Positions 11,956 to 19,545 of a stretch of 64,000 bases of DNA are shown one piece after another. Both the position numbers and the translations under genes were made by a program. The notes below the pieces were generated by a model. The model ran no database searches. It saw only the letters and a list, made by a program, of their open reading frames with translations, and had not been told where the DNA came from. The first letter of the stretch is position 1. Each line of letters starts with the position of its first letter. The stretch comes from a virus, in IMG/VR virus record IMGVR_UViG_3300042938_002038, positions 17,775 through 81,774 of that record; one strand, 5' to 3'.

Positions 11956-11958
11956 ATA
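11951..11958 (+). promoter_or_regulatory. Late promoter candidate GATAAATA
   Basis: GATAAATA matches the T4-type late -10 sequence except for the first base and lies 30 nt before the ATG at 11989, the usual distance in this window. Confidence 0.5.
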
Positions 11959-11988
11959 TATTGACATTTTTAAGATATAGGATATATT

Positions 11989-12660
11989 ATGAAGGTAAAT
12001 ATCGGACCACATATTGGATACCTTACCCCTTTTCATATAGCAGAAAAGATCCTCTTTTGGAAAGATAAGTATAAACCAAACGAAACCAATCCATTAGATG
12101 TGCACAAAGATTATGATGATATTCATAACTTTGGATTGCTTTTGGAAAAGATTCCAGGGTTATTAAAACTATGTGAATGGTATAGTAATCGAGTTCGTAA
12201 AGTCAATGTACGGGTTGATCCATATGATACATGGTCAGCCGATAATACTATTGCACTGTTAGTTGTTCCAATTTTAAAGCAGCTAAAAGAAAATAAACAC
12301 AGTGCAGGTGGCGTTGATGATGTAGATGTTCCAGAAGAACTAAAGTCAACCAGTGCTAAACCATTGACTGAAGAAGAAAAGAATTCCGGATCAGTTGACG
12401 ATAATTACTTCAAGCGATGGGATTGGGTTCTAGATGAAATGATCTGGGCTTTTGAACAAAGCACTTTTGATTGGGAAGCTGAATATTACTCTGGAAAATC
12501 TGATATTCAATTTGAAAAGACGGATGGTGGGTTATCTAAAATGATCCAGGGGCCTAATCATACATTTAAAGTAAATCGTGAAGGTGTATTGCAACATCAA
12601 GAACGAATGTATAAGGGGAGGATGCTTTTTGCAAAGTATTATGAATCTCTATGGTCATGA
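11989..12660 (+). CDS. Conserved phage protein of unknown function (223 aa)
   Basis: The C-terminal half contains a pattern I recognise from many phage hypothetical proteins: K-R-W-D-W-V-L-D-E-M-I-W-A-F-E-Q (about residues 141-156) followed by an acidic D-W-E-A-E-Y-Y stretch. An N-terminal Y-L-T-P-F-H-I segment and an acidic, low-complexity linker (about 106-136) are also seen. No enzymatic motif is visible. AGGA lies six bases before the ATG. It ends next to a small membrane protein gene. Confidence 0.7.
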   Translation: MKVNIGPHIGYLTPFHIAEKILFWKDKYKPNETNPLDVHKDYDDIHNFGLLLEKIPGLLKLCEWYSNRVRKVNVRVDPYDTWSADNTIALLVVPILKQLKENKHSAGGVDDVDVPEELKSTSAKPLTEEEKNSGSVDDNYFKRWDWVLDEMIWAFEQSTFDWEAEYYSGKSDIQFEKTDGGLSKMIQGPNHTFKVNREGVLQHQERMYKGRMLFAKYYESLWS

Positions 12661-12691
12661 ATTATTCAACGTATAGTGTGGAGTTTTCCAA

Positions 12692-12922
12692 ATGCAAGAT
12701 GGATCTAGCAACAATGCACAATGGGCCACACGAAAAAAGCCCAAACGTGACATTACCCTCGGAACACTTTGGTTTGTCATCAGTTTATACTGCATCATTC
12801 CACTTATTCAAATCTTATCCGCTCCCCTTACCGGATTTATGTCATTTGTTTTCTGCATAATGTGTTTTTTAAGTGCTAAATTTTGGATTGATAAGGCTAA
12901 GAAATGTTGGTTCCCGACATAG
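12692..12922 (+). CDS. Small two-helix membrane protein (76 aa)
   Basis: GGAG lies about 8 nt before the ATG. A basic N-terminus (R-K-K-P-K-R, about residues 14-19) is followed by two hydrophobic segments (about 22-42 and 45-65) and a basic, Cys- and Trp-containing tail. An inner-membrane protein is likely; a holin-like or superinfection role is possible, but the convincing holin is at 18368-18655. An overlapping frame from 12651 is rejected. Confidence 0.55.
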   Translation: MQDGSSNNAQWATRKKPKRDITLGTLWFVISLYCIIPLIQILSAPLTGFMSFVFCIMCFLSAKFWIDKAKKCWFPT

Positions 12923-13074
12923 AAAAAAAGCTTTTAGAAATTGAAATAGGTATGCTAAGGAGTGCTTTTAGAATAAATTTTCTTAGGCATGGGTATTCAG
13001 GCACAGAAATTGATGAGATGCTTGATAATATTAATAGAAGAGCCAAGGGAACCTTAGAAAATGATTTTGAATAA
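12904..13074 (+). CDS. Small helical protein before gp33 (56 aa)
   Basis: The ATG at 12904 lies inside the end of the membrane-protein gene. The product is helical and charged, with L-L-E-I-E-I-G-M-L-R-S-A-F-R-I-N and an acidic tail. In T4 a small DNA-binding protein, DsbA, occupies the position before gp33; I see no sequence evidence that this is its homologue. Confidence 0.55.
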   Translation: MLVPDIEKKLLEIEIGMLRSAFRINFLRHGYSGTEIDEMLDNINRRAKGTLENDFE

Positions 13075-13075
13075 A

Positions 13076-13285
13076 ATGAATAACTTTAATATTGAAATTG
13101 AAGTTCTTATTAGTGAAAAGAAGATCAACTACATTGATGCTGTTGTGATGTGGTGCGAAGACAATAATATTGAAGTTGAATATGCAGCAGATTTAATTAA
13201 AAAAGATATGGTTTTACATTCCAAAATTAAAGCGGATGCTGAGAGTCTTAATATTCTAAAAAGAACAGCGCAACTTCCAGTATGA
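13076..13285 (+). CDS. 33: gp33-like late transcription co-activator
   Basis: This 69-residue protein has the conserved core of T4-superfamily gp33: a helix with Y-I-D-A-V-V-M-W-C-E (about residues 20-29), N-N-I-E-V-E, then A-A-D-L-I-K-K and K-I-K-A-D-A-x-x-L-N. gp33 bridges RNA polymerase, sigma factor gp55 and the sliding clamp for late transcription. It is shorter than T4 gp33 (112 aa). The ATG at 13076 avoids the 14-nt overlap that a start at 13061 would make. Its stop overlaps gp59 by ATGA, and the order 33-59-32 is as in T4. Confidence 0.8.
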   Translation: MNNFNIEIEVLISEKKINYIDAVVMWCEDNNIEVEYAADLIKKDMVLHSKIKADAESLNILKRTAQLPV

Positions 13286-13860
13286 CACCGTATGAGTGCT
13301 ATGTTGACTATTTAGCGCTTAAAAGACATTTTACCACAGAGTCATATGATTATTTTAAATATAATGGTAAAGTTAGTGCTAAAAGAGATACATTTGAAAA
13401 GCGAAAAGATAAATTCTTCTTTGAAAAACTTTCAAAACACCGTGACCCACACGGTGTTATACTTGCTAATCTATTAAAATCCAAAGATATATGGATAAAA
13501 GAATTAGTTAGTGATAAGGCACAAGAAAACTATAACTTATGGATCAAAAAAACACAATCAATAACAAGACTTGTTGAATCTGAGCTTTGGTTGTTGGATG
13601 ATAATTTTGATTCAAACTTTAAAGTAGTTTCAGGTAATCATCCTCCATTACTAAAACTATTTTTATCGGATAAACTTTCATTAGAAAGTCTTATTATTTT
13701 AACTACAATTTCTGGATGCATTCCACATTGGTGCAAAAAAATGAAGGATGATTTTATCTGGGATGATGTAAACAAAAAGATAATTAAGACCAAACCGTTT
13801 ATTCATTACGATGTTGAGAAAATAAAGAAAATATGCCTTGACAGATTCTCTACTTCGTGA
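13282..13860 (+). CDS. 59: gp59-like DNA helicase loader
   Basis: This 192-residue protein matches gp59. It starts M-T-P-Y-E-C-Y-V-D-Y-L-A-L-K-x-H-F-T (the T4-type N-terminal motif), continues Y-D-Y-F-K-Y-N-G-K, then F-F-F-E-K-L-S-K and a conserved P-P-L-L-K-L-F-L-x-x-x-L-S-L-E-S-L-I-I-L. gp59 loads helicase gp41 onto gp32-coated forks. Size is close to T4 (217 aa). Translation is probably coupled to gp33. Confidence 0.88.
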   Translation: MTPYECYVDYLALKRHFTTESYDYFKYNGKVSAKRDTFEKRKDKFFFEKLSKHRDPHGVILANLLKSKDIWIKELVSDKAQENYNLWIKKTQSITRLVESELWLLDDNFDSNFKVVSGNHPPLLKLFLSDKLSLESLIILTTISGCIPHWCKKMKDDFIWDDVNKKIIKTKPFIHYDVEKIKKICLDRFSTS

Positions 13861-13936
13861 TAAATAAGTATAGAGGTAAGACCCTCTGTAAAAATATACA
13901 AATATACTATACATACAAAATATAAGGAATATATAA
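13859..13936 (+). promoter_or_regulatory. Late promoter and AU-rich leader of gp32
   Basis: GATAAATA (13859-13866) overlaps the gp59 stop. A start about 6 nt later would place AGAGG-N6-CCTCT (13872-13887), a 5-bp hairpin, at the very 5' end of the RNA, followed by about 49 nt of nearly pure A/U up to the ATG. T4 gp32 represses its own translation by binding cooperatively along an unstructured AU-rich leader next to a 5' pseudoknot; this layout is alike. Autoregulation here is inference. Confidence 0.55.
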
Positions 13937-14848
13937 ATGGACTTTTCTGCACTAAAAAAGACTTCTGGTAAAAGCTCACTAGAAAAGCTTACACAGGAAC
14001 TTGCTAAGATTTCTACCCAGAGTGATTCTAAGGGTGACGCCCGTTTTTGGTATCCGAATGTGGACAAGGCTGGTAATGGTTATGCTGTTATTCGTTTTCT
14101 CCCTGCTCCTCCAAATGAAGATGTCCCATTTGTTCGAATCTTTGAACATGGTTTCAAGGGTCCAACAGGTCTCTGGTATATTGAAAACTCTCTGACTACT
14201 ATTGGTCAAACAGACCCTGTCGGTGAAATGAATTCCCGTCTGTGGAATTCCACAACCGATGACGAGTCTCCTGCTCGAAAACAAGCCCGAGCCCAAAAGC
14301 GTAAGCTAACTTATGTATCAAATATCTATGTGATCCAGGATCAACAGAATCCTGAGAATAACGGAAAGGTATTTCTATTCAAGTTTGGTAAGAAGATTTT
14401 TGATAAACTTAATGAAGCTATGAACCCACAGTTTCAGGATGAAGATCCACTAAACCCATTTGATCTCTGGAGTGGTGCAAACTTCAAACTCAAGATCAGA
14501 AATGTTGAGGGTTATCGTAATTACGATAAGTCTGAATTTGCTTCACCAGGATCACTTGCAGATGATGATTCTGCCATGGAAACTATCTGGAAGCAAGAAC
14601 ATTCTATTCAATCCTTCCTTTCTCCTTCCAATTTCAAGAGCTATGAAGAGCTTTCCAAGAGGCTTGCAGTTGTTCTTGGTACGGACAAGACTGCGGCTCG
14701 AACATCGAAGCCTAAGGTTGAAGATGATGCCCCATGGGTTGAACCAAAGGAAGCTAAGTCTGCACCCGCACGTGAGCCAATGATGACTCAGTCTGATGGT
14801 GGAGATGATGAAGATCTAGAGTTCTTCCGAAATCTTGCTAAGAACTAA
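13937..14848 (+). CDS. 32: Single-stranded DNA-binding protein gp32
   Basis: At 303 aa this is close to T4 gp32 (301 aa) and has the expected parts: a basic N-terminal domain for cooperativity (about residues 1-20), an OB-fold core with F-W-Y-P-N-V-D-K-A-G-N-G-Y-A-V-I-R-F-L-P and W-Y-I-E-N-S-L-T-T-I-G, and an acidic C-terminal tail (G-D-D-E-D-L-E-F-F) that contacts partners. The protein has no cysteine, so the T4 zinc site (His and three Cys) is absent, as I recall for cyanophage relatives. It coats ssDNA in replication and recombination. A terminator follows. Confidence 0.95.
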   Translation: MDFSALKKTSGKSSLEKLTQELAKISTQSDSKGDARFWYPNVDKAGNGYAVIRFLPAPPNEDVPFVRIFEHGFKGPTGLWYIENSLTTIGQTDPVGEMNSRLWNSTTDDESPARKQARAQKRKLTYVSNIYVIQDQQNPENNGKVFLFKFGKKIFDKLNEAMNPQFQDEDPLNPFDLWSGANFKLKIRNVEGYRNYDKSEFASPGSLADDDSAMETIWKQEHSIQSFLSPSNFKSYEELSKRLAVVLGTDKTAARTSKPKVEDDAPWVEPKEAKSAPAREPMMTQSDGGDDEDLEFFRNLAKN

Positions 14849-14852
14849 TATT

Positions 14853-14881
14853 AAGGGGAGCAATATTGCTCCCCTTTTTTT
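14853..14881. terminator. Strong terminator between convergent gp32 and tail operons
   Basis: AAGGGGAGCAATATTGCTCC and the following CCTT form a perfect 24-base palindrome (14853-14876). Seven T bases (14875-14881) follow on the plus strand. The minus-strand operon ends two bases away, so it probably serves both directions. Confidence 0.9.
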
Positions 14882-14882
14882 A

Positions 14883-16514
14883 TTACATTAATTCACTGAA
14901 AAATTCTCTCATAGTTGCAGCATCTATTCCAACAGGCCCGGGATCATTTGGGTCAATTGGTGTTTGTATAGCACCAATACCTGAGGCAGGTGCTTCTTGA
15001 CTACCTTGTTCCATACTTACTGATACTTGTGGTGGTGCAGATTCCGCTACTATATTTTGGGTTGATGCATCATTAATTACAGAACCCATGCTAGATGCAG
15101 ATGCACCTAATTCCATTGATGCAGATTGCCCTTCACTACCAGACATTTGAGCCTGACCAGATGATGGTTCACCGGGCATTTCATTTGCTCCACCAGGTGT
15201 TTGTGCAGCAGAGCCAAGCATTGTCTTTGGATCAATTGGTGTACCACCTTTTCTTACTTCAAAATGAAGATGTGGTCCGGTTGACAAACCTGTATTGCCA
15301 GATTTTGCTATTTCTTGCCCTGCAGTTACGGCATCGCCTTTTGCTACATTTAATGCACTAAGATGAGCATATCTAGTTTCTATACCATCTGGGCTTTGGA
15401 TAGTTACCAAATTTCCATAATTACCTCTTTCTCCTGCATAAACAACAACACCACCAGTTGAAGCCAAAACTGGGGTTCCTACTGGTACTGCAAAATCAAT
15501 GCCTTCGTGATTACCTCTTGCTCTTTGACCAAAACCAGATGAAACTCTACCATTAACAGGTGGTACTAATCCTCCACTGGATTGCTCTGATTGTGCACCT
15601 GAAACCGATGAAGAGAATTGTGCTGCAGGTGGTGCTGCCATTGAAGAAGAATCTGTCATCTGAAATGAAACTTTAGACATACCTGTTGCTGATGGAGCAC
15701 CTGCCGAATCGCCTTGATCAATAACAAAATTATCAGATGAAAATACTATGCTTCTAGCACTTATTTTTAAATCTTTATTTTGATCTGGTGTTTCATCAGA
15801 GTTTGATTGTGACGTTAAAGATGGTGTTCTTATTCTTTGTGAGTCTACTGGTTTTATTGCTGATCCACTTTGAGTTCTAGAACTTATAGGTTTAGCTAAA
15901 CCACCAACCGCTGGCGCTCCGGAACTTACAGGTTTAGCTAAACCACCAACAGATTGTGCACCTTGCTCTGATTCTGAATCTTGTGTGTTTTCTAATTCAT
16001 TATTTACTGGTTGAATATCTTCTGGTTCAACGTCTTCTAGTTGTTGTGCTTGATTTGCTTCCTCTGGGGTAACATCCACGGGTTGTTCACTATCACTTGT
16101 CGACGTTGATGCCATAGAGAACATGCCCATAGCACCAAGAGCCATTGCAGCACCAATAAATCCAATTTTATATTTGCCTGGTACCTTTGAAGCAACTTGT
16201 TTTAATTTGGCTGGCATCCCTGGTATATCCATGGATTTTGAATCCGAATTGGACATATTATGTAAAATTTTACCAAGTAATTCATTTGATTTTACATTTT
16301 GTTCCAGATTATCAAGCATAAATGAATTACTTAATTGTAAAATATCACTCATTGAAGTTAAAGATTTAGTATATTTTTCAATGGGTTTTGATGCTAATGG
16401 ATTGACTGCTTCTGCTTGTTCCTCAGTTTTTCTCTGACCACGTAAAAGCAAAGGTGAACCAAATGAGGATGATGCTTCATTTGAAGCCATGGATCTAATG
16501 TTTAACTGATTCAT
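14883..16514 (-). CDS. M23 (LytM-type) endopeptidase, last gene of the tail/lysis operon
   Basis: Residues about 318-432 form an M23 metallopeptidase: G-N-H-E-G-I-D (H336, D340), R-Y-A-H (H384) and G-P-H-L-H-F-E-V (H415, H417) are the zinc and catalytic residues. Such enzymes cut peptide bridges in peptidoglycan. The N-terminal 110 residues are helical, followed by one hydrophobic segment (about 116-135) and a long acidic, Ser/Gln/Ala-rich linker. The 543-aa size and linkers fit a tail-associated rather than free lysin. It lies 7 nt after the lysozyme-domain gene and shares an S-D-N-F-V-type segment with it. Confidence 0.85.
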   Translation of the reverse strand: MNQLNIRSMASNEASSSFGSPLLLRGQRKTEEQAEAVNPLASKPIEKYTKSLTSMSDILQLSNSFMLDNLEQNVKSNELLGKILHNMSNSDSKSMDIPGMPAKLKQVASKVPGKYKIGFIGAAMALGAMGMFSMASTSTSDSEQPVDVTPEEANQAQQLEDVEPEDIQPVNNELENTQDSESEQGAQSVGGLAKPVSSGAPAVGGLAKPISSRTQSGSAIKPVDSQRIRTPSLTSQSNSDETPDQNKDLKISARSIVFSSDNFVIDQGDSAGAPSATGMSKVSFQMTDSSSMAAPPAAQFSSSVSGAQSEQSSGGLVPPVNGRVSSGFGQRARGNHEGIDFAVPVGTPVLASTGGVVVYAGERGNYGNLVTIQSPDGIETRYAHLSALNVAKGDAVTAGQEIAKSGNTGLSTGPHLHFEVRKGGTPIDPKTMLGSAAQTPGGANEMPGEPSSGQAQMSGSEGQSASMELGASASSMGSVINDASTQNIVAESAPPQVSVSMEQGSQEAPASGIGAIQTPIDPNDPGPVGIDAATMREFFSELM

Positions 16515-16521
16515 TGTGCAC

Positions 16522-18381
16522 CTAAGCTAGAGAAGATATAAGTTGTGATAGAGGAACCTCAGCTGATCTATCATCCTGAGATGCCATGGCTTGATATTGT
16601 CTACCACCTTGTGCCGCAGGTTGTGGAACCGTAATATTCATTGGTGTTCTAGCTGGTCTAGCAGCCAATGATTGTTCATTTAGAGCTTGCCCGCCAGTTC
16701 TTTGCTCTTGTTGCATTTGTGGTCCTGCTGATTGAGCATAACTTAAAGCTAATTGCATTCTACGTGCTGTTGTAGTACCAGATGATCTTTCATAAAACTT
16801 ATCAAATAGCATTGCTGCTTCGTCTGGTGTTTTGGCACCCATAAGGGCTTTTCGTGCTCTAGATTCCGGTCCAGATAGTTCCCAATTTATAAATTCTAAT
16901 TGTTCTTTAAATGTAGATTGTTTTATATCTTTACCAAAAAATTTAGTAAAATTGGCTTGTCTGTCTGGATGCCACTGTGCTAATCCATAAGCTTTGCCAC
17001 TATCACCAACAGCATCAGTTTTAAAATCACTTTCATATTTTATGTTTGCTGCAATACCTGCTGCTTGTTCTCTTGTATATCCTTTTTCAACAAAGAAGCT
17101 CATTACTTCTTCAGCAGAACCTGAGCCAGCAGCACCTGGTGTTCTTGCTCCTGCTATTGGTTCTGATGATGTTTGTTGAGCTGCAGCGGCACCAAAATCA
17201 TAAGTTTCAACTTGTGTTCCAGGTGTCATATCACTAATTGCTGTGGAACTACTTGCAGCACCCGATGAACTAGGTGGTGCGGATGATGCACCTGCTGATG
17301 TTCTTTGTGCACCAGTTGAAGAAACTGATCGTACATTTGGTGCATTATTTTGACCTGATAATTCTGCAGGTCCGACAAAATTATCAGTCATAATAGCTAT
17401 TGTACCAGCATCAAATACAAGTGAATTATAATCATATTCACCGGTACTAGTGCTTGGTTTGCTTTCCATTCTTTGTGCAAATGAAACTGAGCGCACCATT
17501 GGATTCTGTTGTGGTGATGTTTGTTGTGAAGCTACTTTAATATATCCACCATCATGAAGTTGTTTTACTACTTCAAAGAATTGATTTTCAGGATATTCAA
17601 GTTCATCAACAATTAATTTACGTGCTGGCATCAAAGTACCAGCCTTGATATCCCCAATGTCTTTTAAAAGTTCTAATTGTGTATCATTGGATATATCTTG
17701 AGGGCCTAATCTACGAACACTGGGTCCAGGGCCATATTTCTCACTTAGTTCAAATGCTGATTTAGCACCAGCAACTACACCCAAAACACCAGTTGCAGTA
17801 GTTGATAGACCTATACCAAGAGCACTCATAGAATCTTGTTTACCGGTAAGTTTTTCCAGAAAAGTGCCTGCAGCAGCTGTTGTTGCAGCACCTTTCAGCA
17901 TTTGCTTTGGACTTACTAGACTTGCAGCAGAGCGCCCAATGGATTTAGCTACATCTTTACCTTTTTCTAAAACTTTTCCAAGTGTTCCACTTACACGTTG
18001 TTTTAATCTTTGTAGATTTGAAGGTCTTGCTCTAGCTTGAGCCCTTGTTCTTGGTCTTCTTCTAGGCTTTTCTGGTGTAAAATCAGAAAGATTTGGCATG
18101 CCATTATCTTTAGATTCAGAAACATTTAGTATTTTTCCTAGTGTTTCATTTACTTTAATAAGTTCCTGCTCAGCTTGACCAAGAACATTATTGTTGTTTA
18201 ATAATGAATTTGTAACATTTTCAACACCTAAATCAAGTCTTGTTGTTTGACTTTTATATTCTCTAGTTACATTTTGCTGTTCATTATCATCTTTATTTTG
18301 TATACTAGCTATCACAGGCGCTGCTCTGGAAAGATTAGCGCCTGTTGCTTTAAAGTATTGCTGTGTTTTACTTATCGGCAT
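16522..18381 (-). CDS. Tail lysozyme-domain protein
   Basis: Residues about 423-560 match phage tail lysozyme domains: E-E-V-M-S-F-F-V-E-K-G-Y-T-R-E-Q-A-A-G-I and N-I-K-Y-E-S-D-F (E450 the likely catalytic glutamate), then Y-G-L-A-Q-W-H-P-D-R. It would cut glycan strands during DNA entry or lysis. The N-terminus is helical with an Arg/Pro-rich basic patch (about 105-120) and an Ala/Gly-rich, possibly membrane-active region (about 163-205). The 619-aa length indicates a structural enzyme. It overlaps the holin gene by 14 nt. gp5 in this phage has no visible lysozyme domain, so this protein may take that role. Confidence 0.82.
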   Translation of the reverse strand: MPISKTQQYFKATGANLSRAAPVIASIQNKDDNEQQNVTREYKSQTTRLDLGVENVTNSLLNNNNVLGQAEQELIKVNETLGKILNVSESKDNGMPNLSDFTPEKPRRRPRTRAQARARPSNLQRLKQRVSGTLGKVLEKGKDVAKSIGRSAASLVSPKQMLKGAATTAAAGTFLEKLTGKQDSMSALGIGLSTTATGVLGVVAGAKSAFELSEKYGPGPSVRRLGPQDISNDTQLELLKDIGDIKAGTLMPARKLIVDELEYPENQFFEVVKQLHDGGYIKVASQQTSPQQNPMVRSVSFAQRMESKPSTSTGEYDYNSLVFDAGTIAIMTDNFVGPAELSGQNNAPNVRSVSSTGAQRTSAGASSAPPSSSGAASSSTAISDMTPGTQVETYDFGAAAAQQTSSEPIAGARTPGAAGSGSAEEVMSFFVEKGYTREQAAGIAANIKYESDFKTDAVGDSGKAYGLAQWHPDRQANFTKFFGKDIKQSTFKEQLEFINWELSGPESRARKALMGAKTPDEAAMLFDKFYERSSGTTTARRMQLALSYAQSAGPQMQQEQRTGGQALNEQSLAARPARTPMNITVPQPAAQGGRQYQAMASQDDRSAEVPLSQLISSLA

Positions 18382-18655
18382 CTATTTTTGAAATCTTTTC
18401 CTGACCTCTAGTCCATGCTGCAATACCTAAAATTGCACCAAAAGCTAAATGAACCATCCCACCGTTTTGCAATGTCAAACTTTCCCATGCACTATAGTCT
18501 ATAGATAGTCCTGCAATTAATTTATAAAATACAGGCATAATCATGGTAACTGCAGGGAATAAAACAAAGTCGACAAAACATATAATCATGTAGAGATAAC
18601 CCATGAGAGGTCTCCAATATGACTTTAGCCAACTTTCATGATTTTGTTTACGCAT
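18368..18655 (-). CDS. Holin
   Basis: The 95-aa protein has a charged N-terminus (M-R-K-Q-N-H-E), a long hydrophobic stretch (about residues 17-48, one or two helices), a short loop, a helix containing G-G-M-V-H-L-A-F-G-A-I-L-G-I-A-A-W (about 65-81) and a charged tail. This matches a holin type common in aquatic T4-like phages and unlike T4 gpt. The ATG at 18655 overlaps the stop of the gp51-like frame (ATGCGTAA); a longer frame to 18679 is less likely. Neighbouring muramidase and endopeptidase genes support a lysis role. Confidence 0.75.
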   Translation of the reverse strand: MRKQNHESWLKSYWRPLMGYLYMIICFVDFVLFPAVTMIMPVFYKLIAGLSIDYSAWESLTLQNGGMVHLAFGAILGIAAWTRGQEKISKIDADK

Positions 18656-18839
18656 TATTCCTATTCCTTTGCTCTTCAAGTTCTCTAAGATGTTGCAGAA
18701 GCATTTCTATATAAAGATCACGCTCAAAAGGTATAAGATTTTCAATTTCTGCAAGTGAATATTTGTGATGCTGAGCCAAAGAAAATACAGTAGTATAATA
18801 ATTTTCTAAGGAGTTATGACTCAGCCCAACGTAAAAAAA
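18648..18839 (-). CDS. 51: gp51-like chaperone frame, probably expressed as a -1 frameshift fusion with gp26
   Basis: This frame codes 63 residues after the slip site and has no ATG, GTG or TTG before residue 20. Its sequence L-A-Q-H-H-K-Y-S-L-A-E-I-E-N-L-I-P-F-E-R followed by D-L-Y resembles small gp51/tail-chaperone C-terminal segments. gp26 reaches a T7 run (18833-18839) as GAT TTT TTT ACG; a -1 slip would continue into this frame and give a fusion of about 293 aa. The alternatives are a rare CTG start or a homopolymer sequencing error. Tail-assembly chaperones of many long-tailed phages are made by such frameshifts. Confidence 0.6.
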   Translation of the reverse strand, partial: FFYVGLSHNSLENYYTTVFSLAQHHKYSLAEIENLIPFERDLYIEMLLQHLRELEEQRNRNNA

Positions 18840-19528
18840 TCTGCAAGACTCCTTAGTTCTATTTTTCTTTCCGTGCCGTTTTTATTTTTATATTCTATTT
18901 TATAGTATAATTTTGGAGTTGATTCCATAAATTTAACTATTTTTTGATATGTAGCAATATCTAGATTATCCAAAAATTCTTCTATTTCTTTTCTAGAAAA
19001 AGTTTTCAAATCATAAACATCTTCATCTTGATAAACTTGATGCATGGATCTAATAACCAATTCATAGAATGCATTCTCCCCACTATTGAAATATTCTTGA
19101 TCATCAAATATCTGCGCTCTTGGGTATTTCATTACTATACCAGATGCATCATTTATTTTAATAATAGCATCAACTCCTTCTGGGAATTGAACTTCAATAG
19201 AATTTAAATCAATATCAAATGTATAGATTTCATTATCTTCATTGTCTCGATAGGATACTGAAGCTATATTATTTATAGAAAATGCTCTGATTCGGATAAA
19301 GATATACTCAATGTCAAATATTGCTATGTCATCTACATCAAACTTTTCATCAAGACAACAATTGTTAACAACTTGTTTTATTGCTCTAAGTATTTCTGAT
19401 GGATCATCAGATGTTTTTGCCATGAGAAGAAGCTTTTCCTCTTTTACAAGAAAAGGTCTAAACATGAATTTTTCTTTTGTTGAAGGTATTGTCAATTCAT
19501 GGATTGGATAAGAAATTTTAGGTAGCAT
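18821..19528 (-). CDS. 26: gp26-like baseplate hub assembly protein
   Basis: This 235-residue protein matches the T4 gp26 baseplate family. It shows the N-terminal pattern L-P-K-I-S-Y-P-I-H-E-L-T-I-P-S-T, then F-R-P-F-L-V-K-E-E-K-L-L-L-M-A, and D-I-A-I-F-D-I-E-Y-I-F-I-R-I-R-A. It helps assemble the hub and may work as a tape-measure chaperone. It is slightly longer than T4 gp26 (208 aa). The T7 run near its 3' end allows fusion with the gp51-like frame. It follows the gp54-like gene in the minus operon. Confidence 0.85.
   Translation of the reverse strand: MLPKISYPIHELTIPSTKEKFMFRPFLVKEEKLLLMAKTSDDPSEILRAIKQVVNNCCLDEKFDVDDIAIFDIEYIFIRIRAFSINNIASVSYRDNEDNEIYTFDIDLNSIEVQFPEGVDAIIKINDASGIVMKYPRAQIFDDQEYFNSGENAFYELVIRSMHQVYQDEDVYDLKTFSRKEIEEFLDNLDIATYQKIVKFMESTPKLYYKIEYKNKNGTERKIELRSLADFFTLG
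18833..18839 (-). promoter_or_regulatory. Candidate -1 ribosomal frameshift site, UUUUUUU
   Basis: On the minus strand a run of seven T bases lies in the gp26 frame as T-TTT-TTT, a canonical X-XXY-YYZ slippery heptamer, three codons before the gp26 stop codon. Confidence 0.55.
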
Positions 19529-19545
19529 AATTTAAAAGCCTTTAT

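Noticed and set aside
11961-11988. TTGACA-16-TATATT as a sigma70 promoter for the gene at 11989
   Set aside because: The -10 would touch the start codon, so the RNA would begin inside the gene. The bases are better explained as an AGGA ribosome binding site, and GATAAATA at 11951 as promoter.
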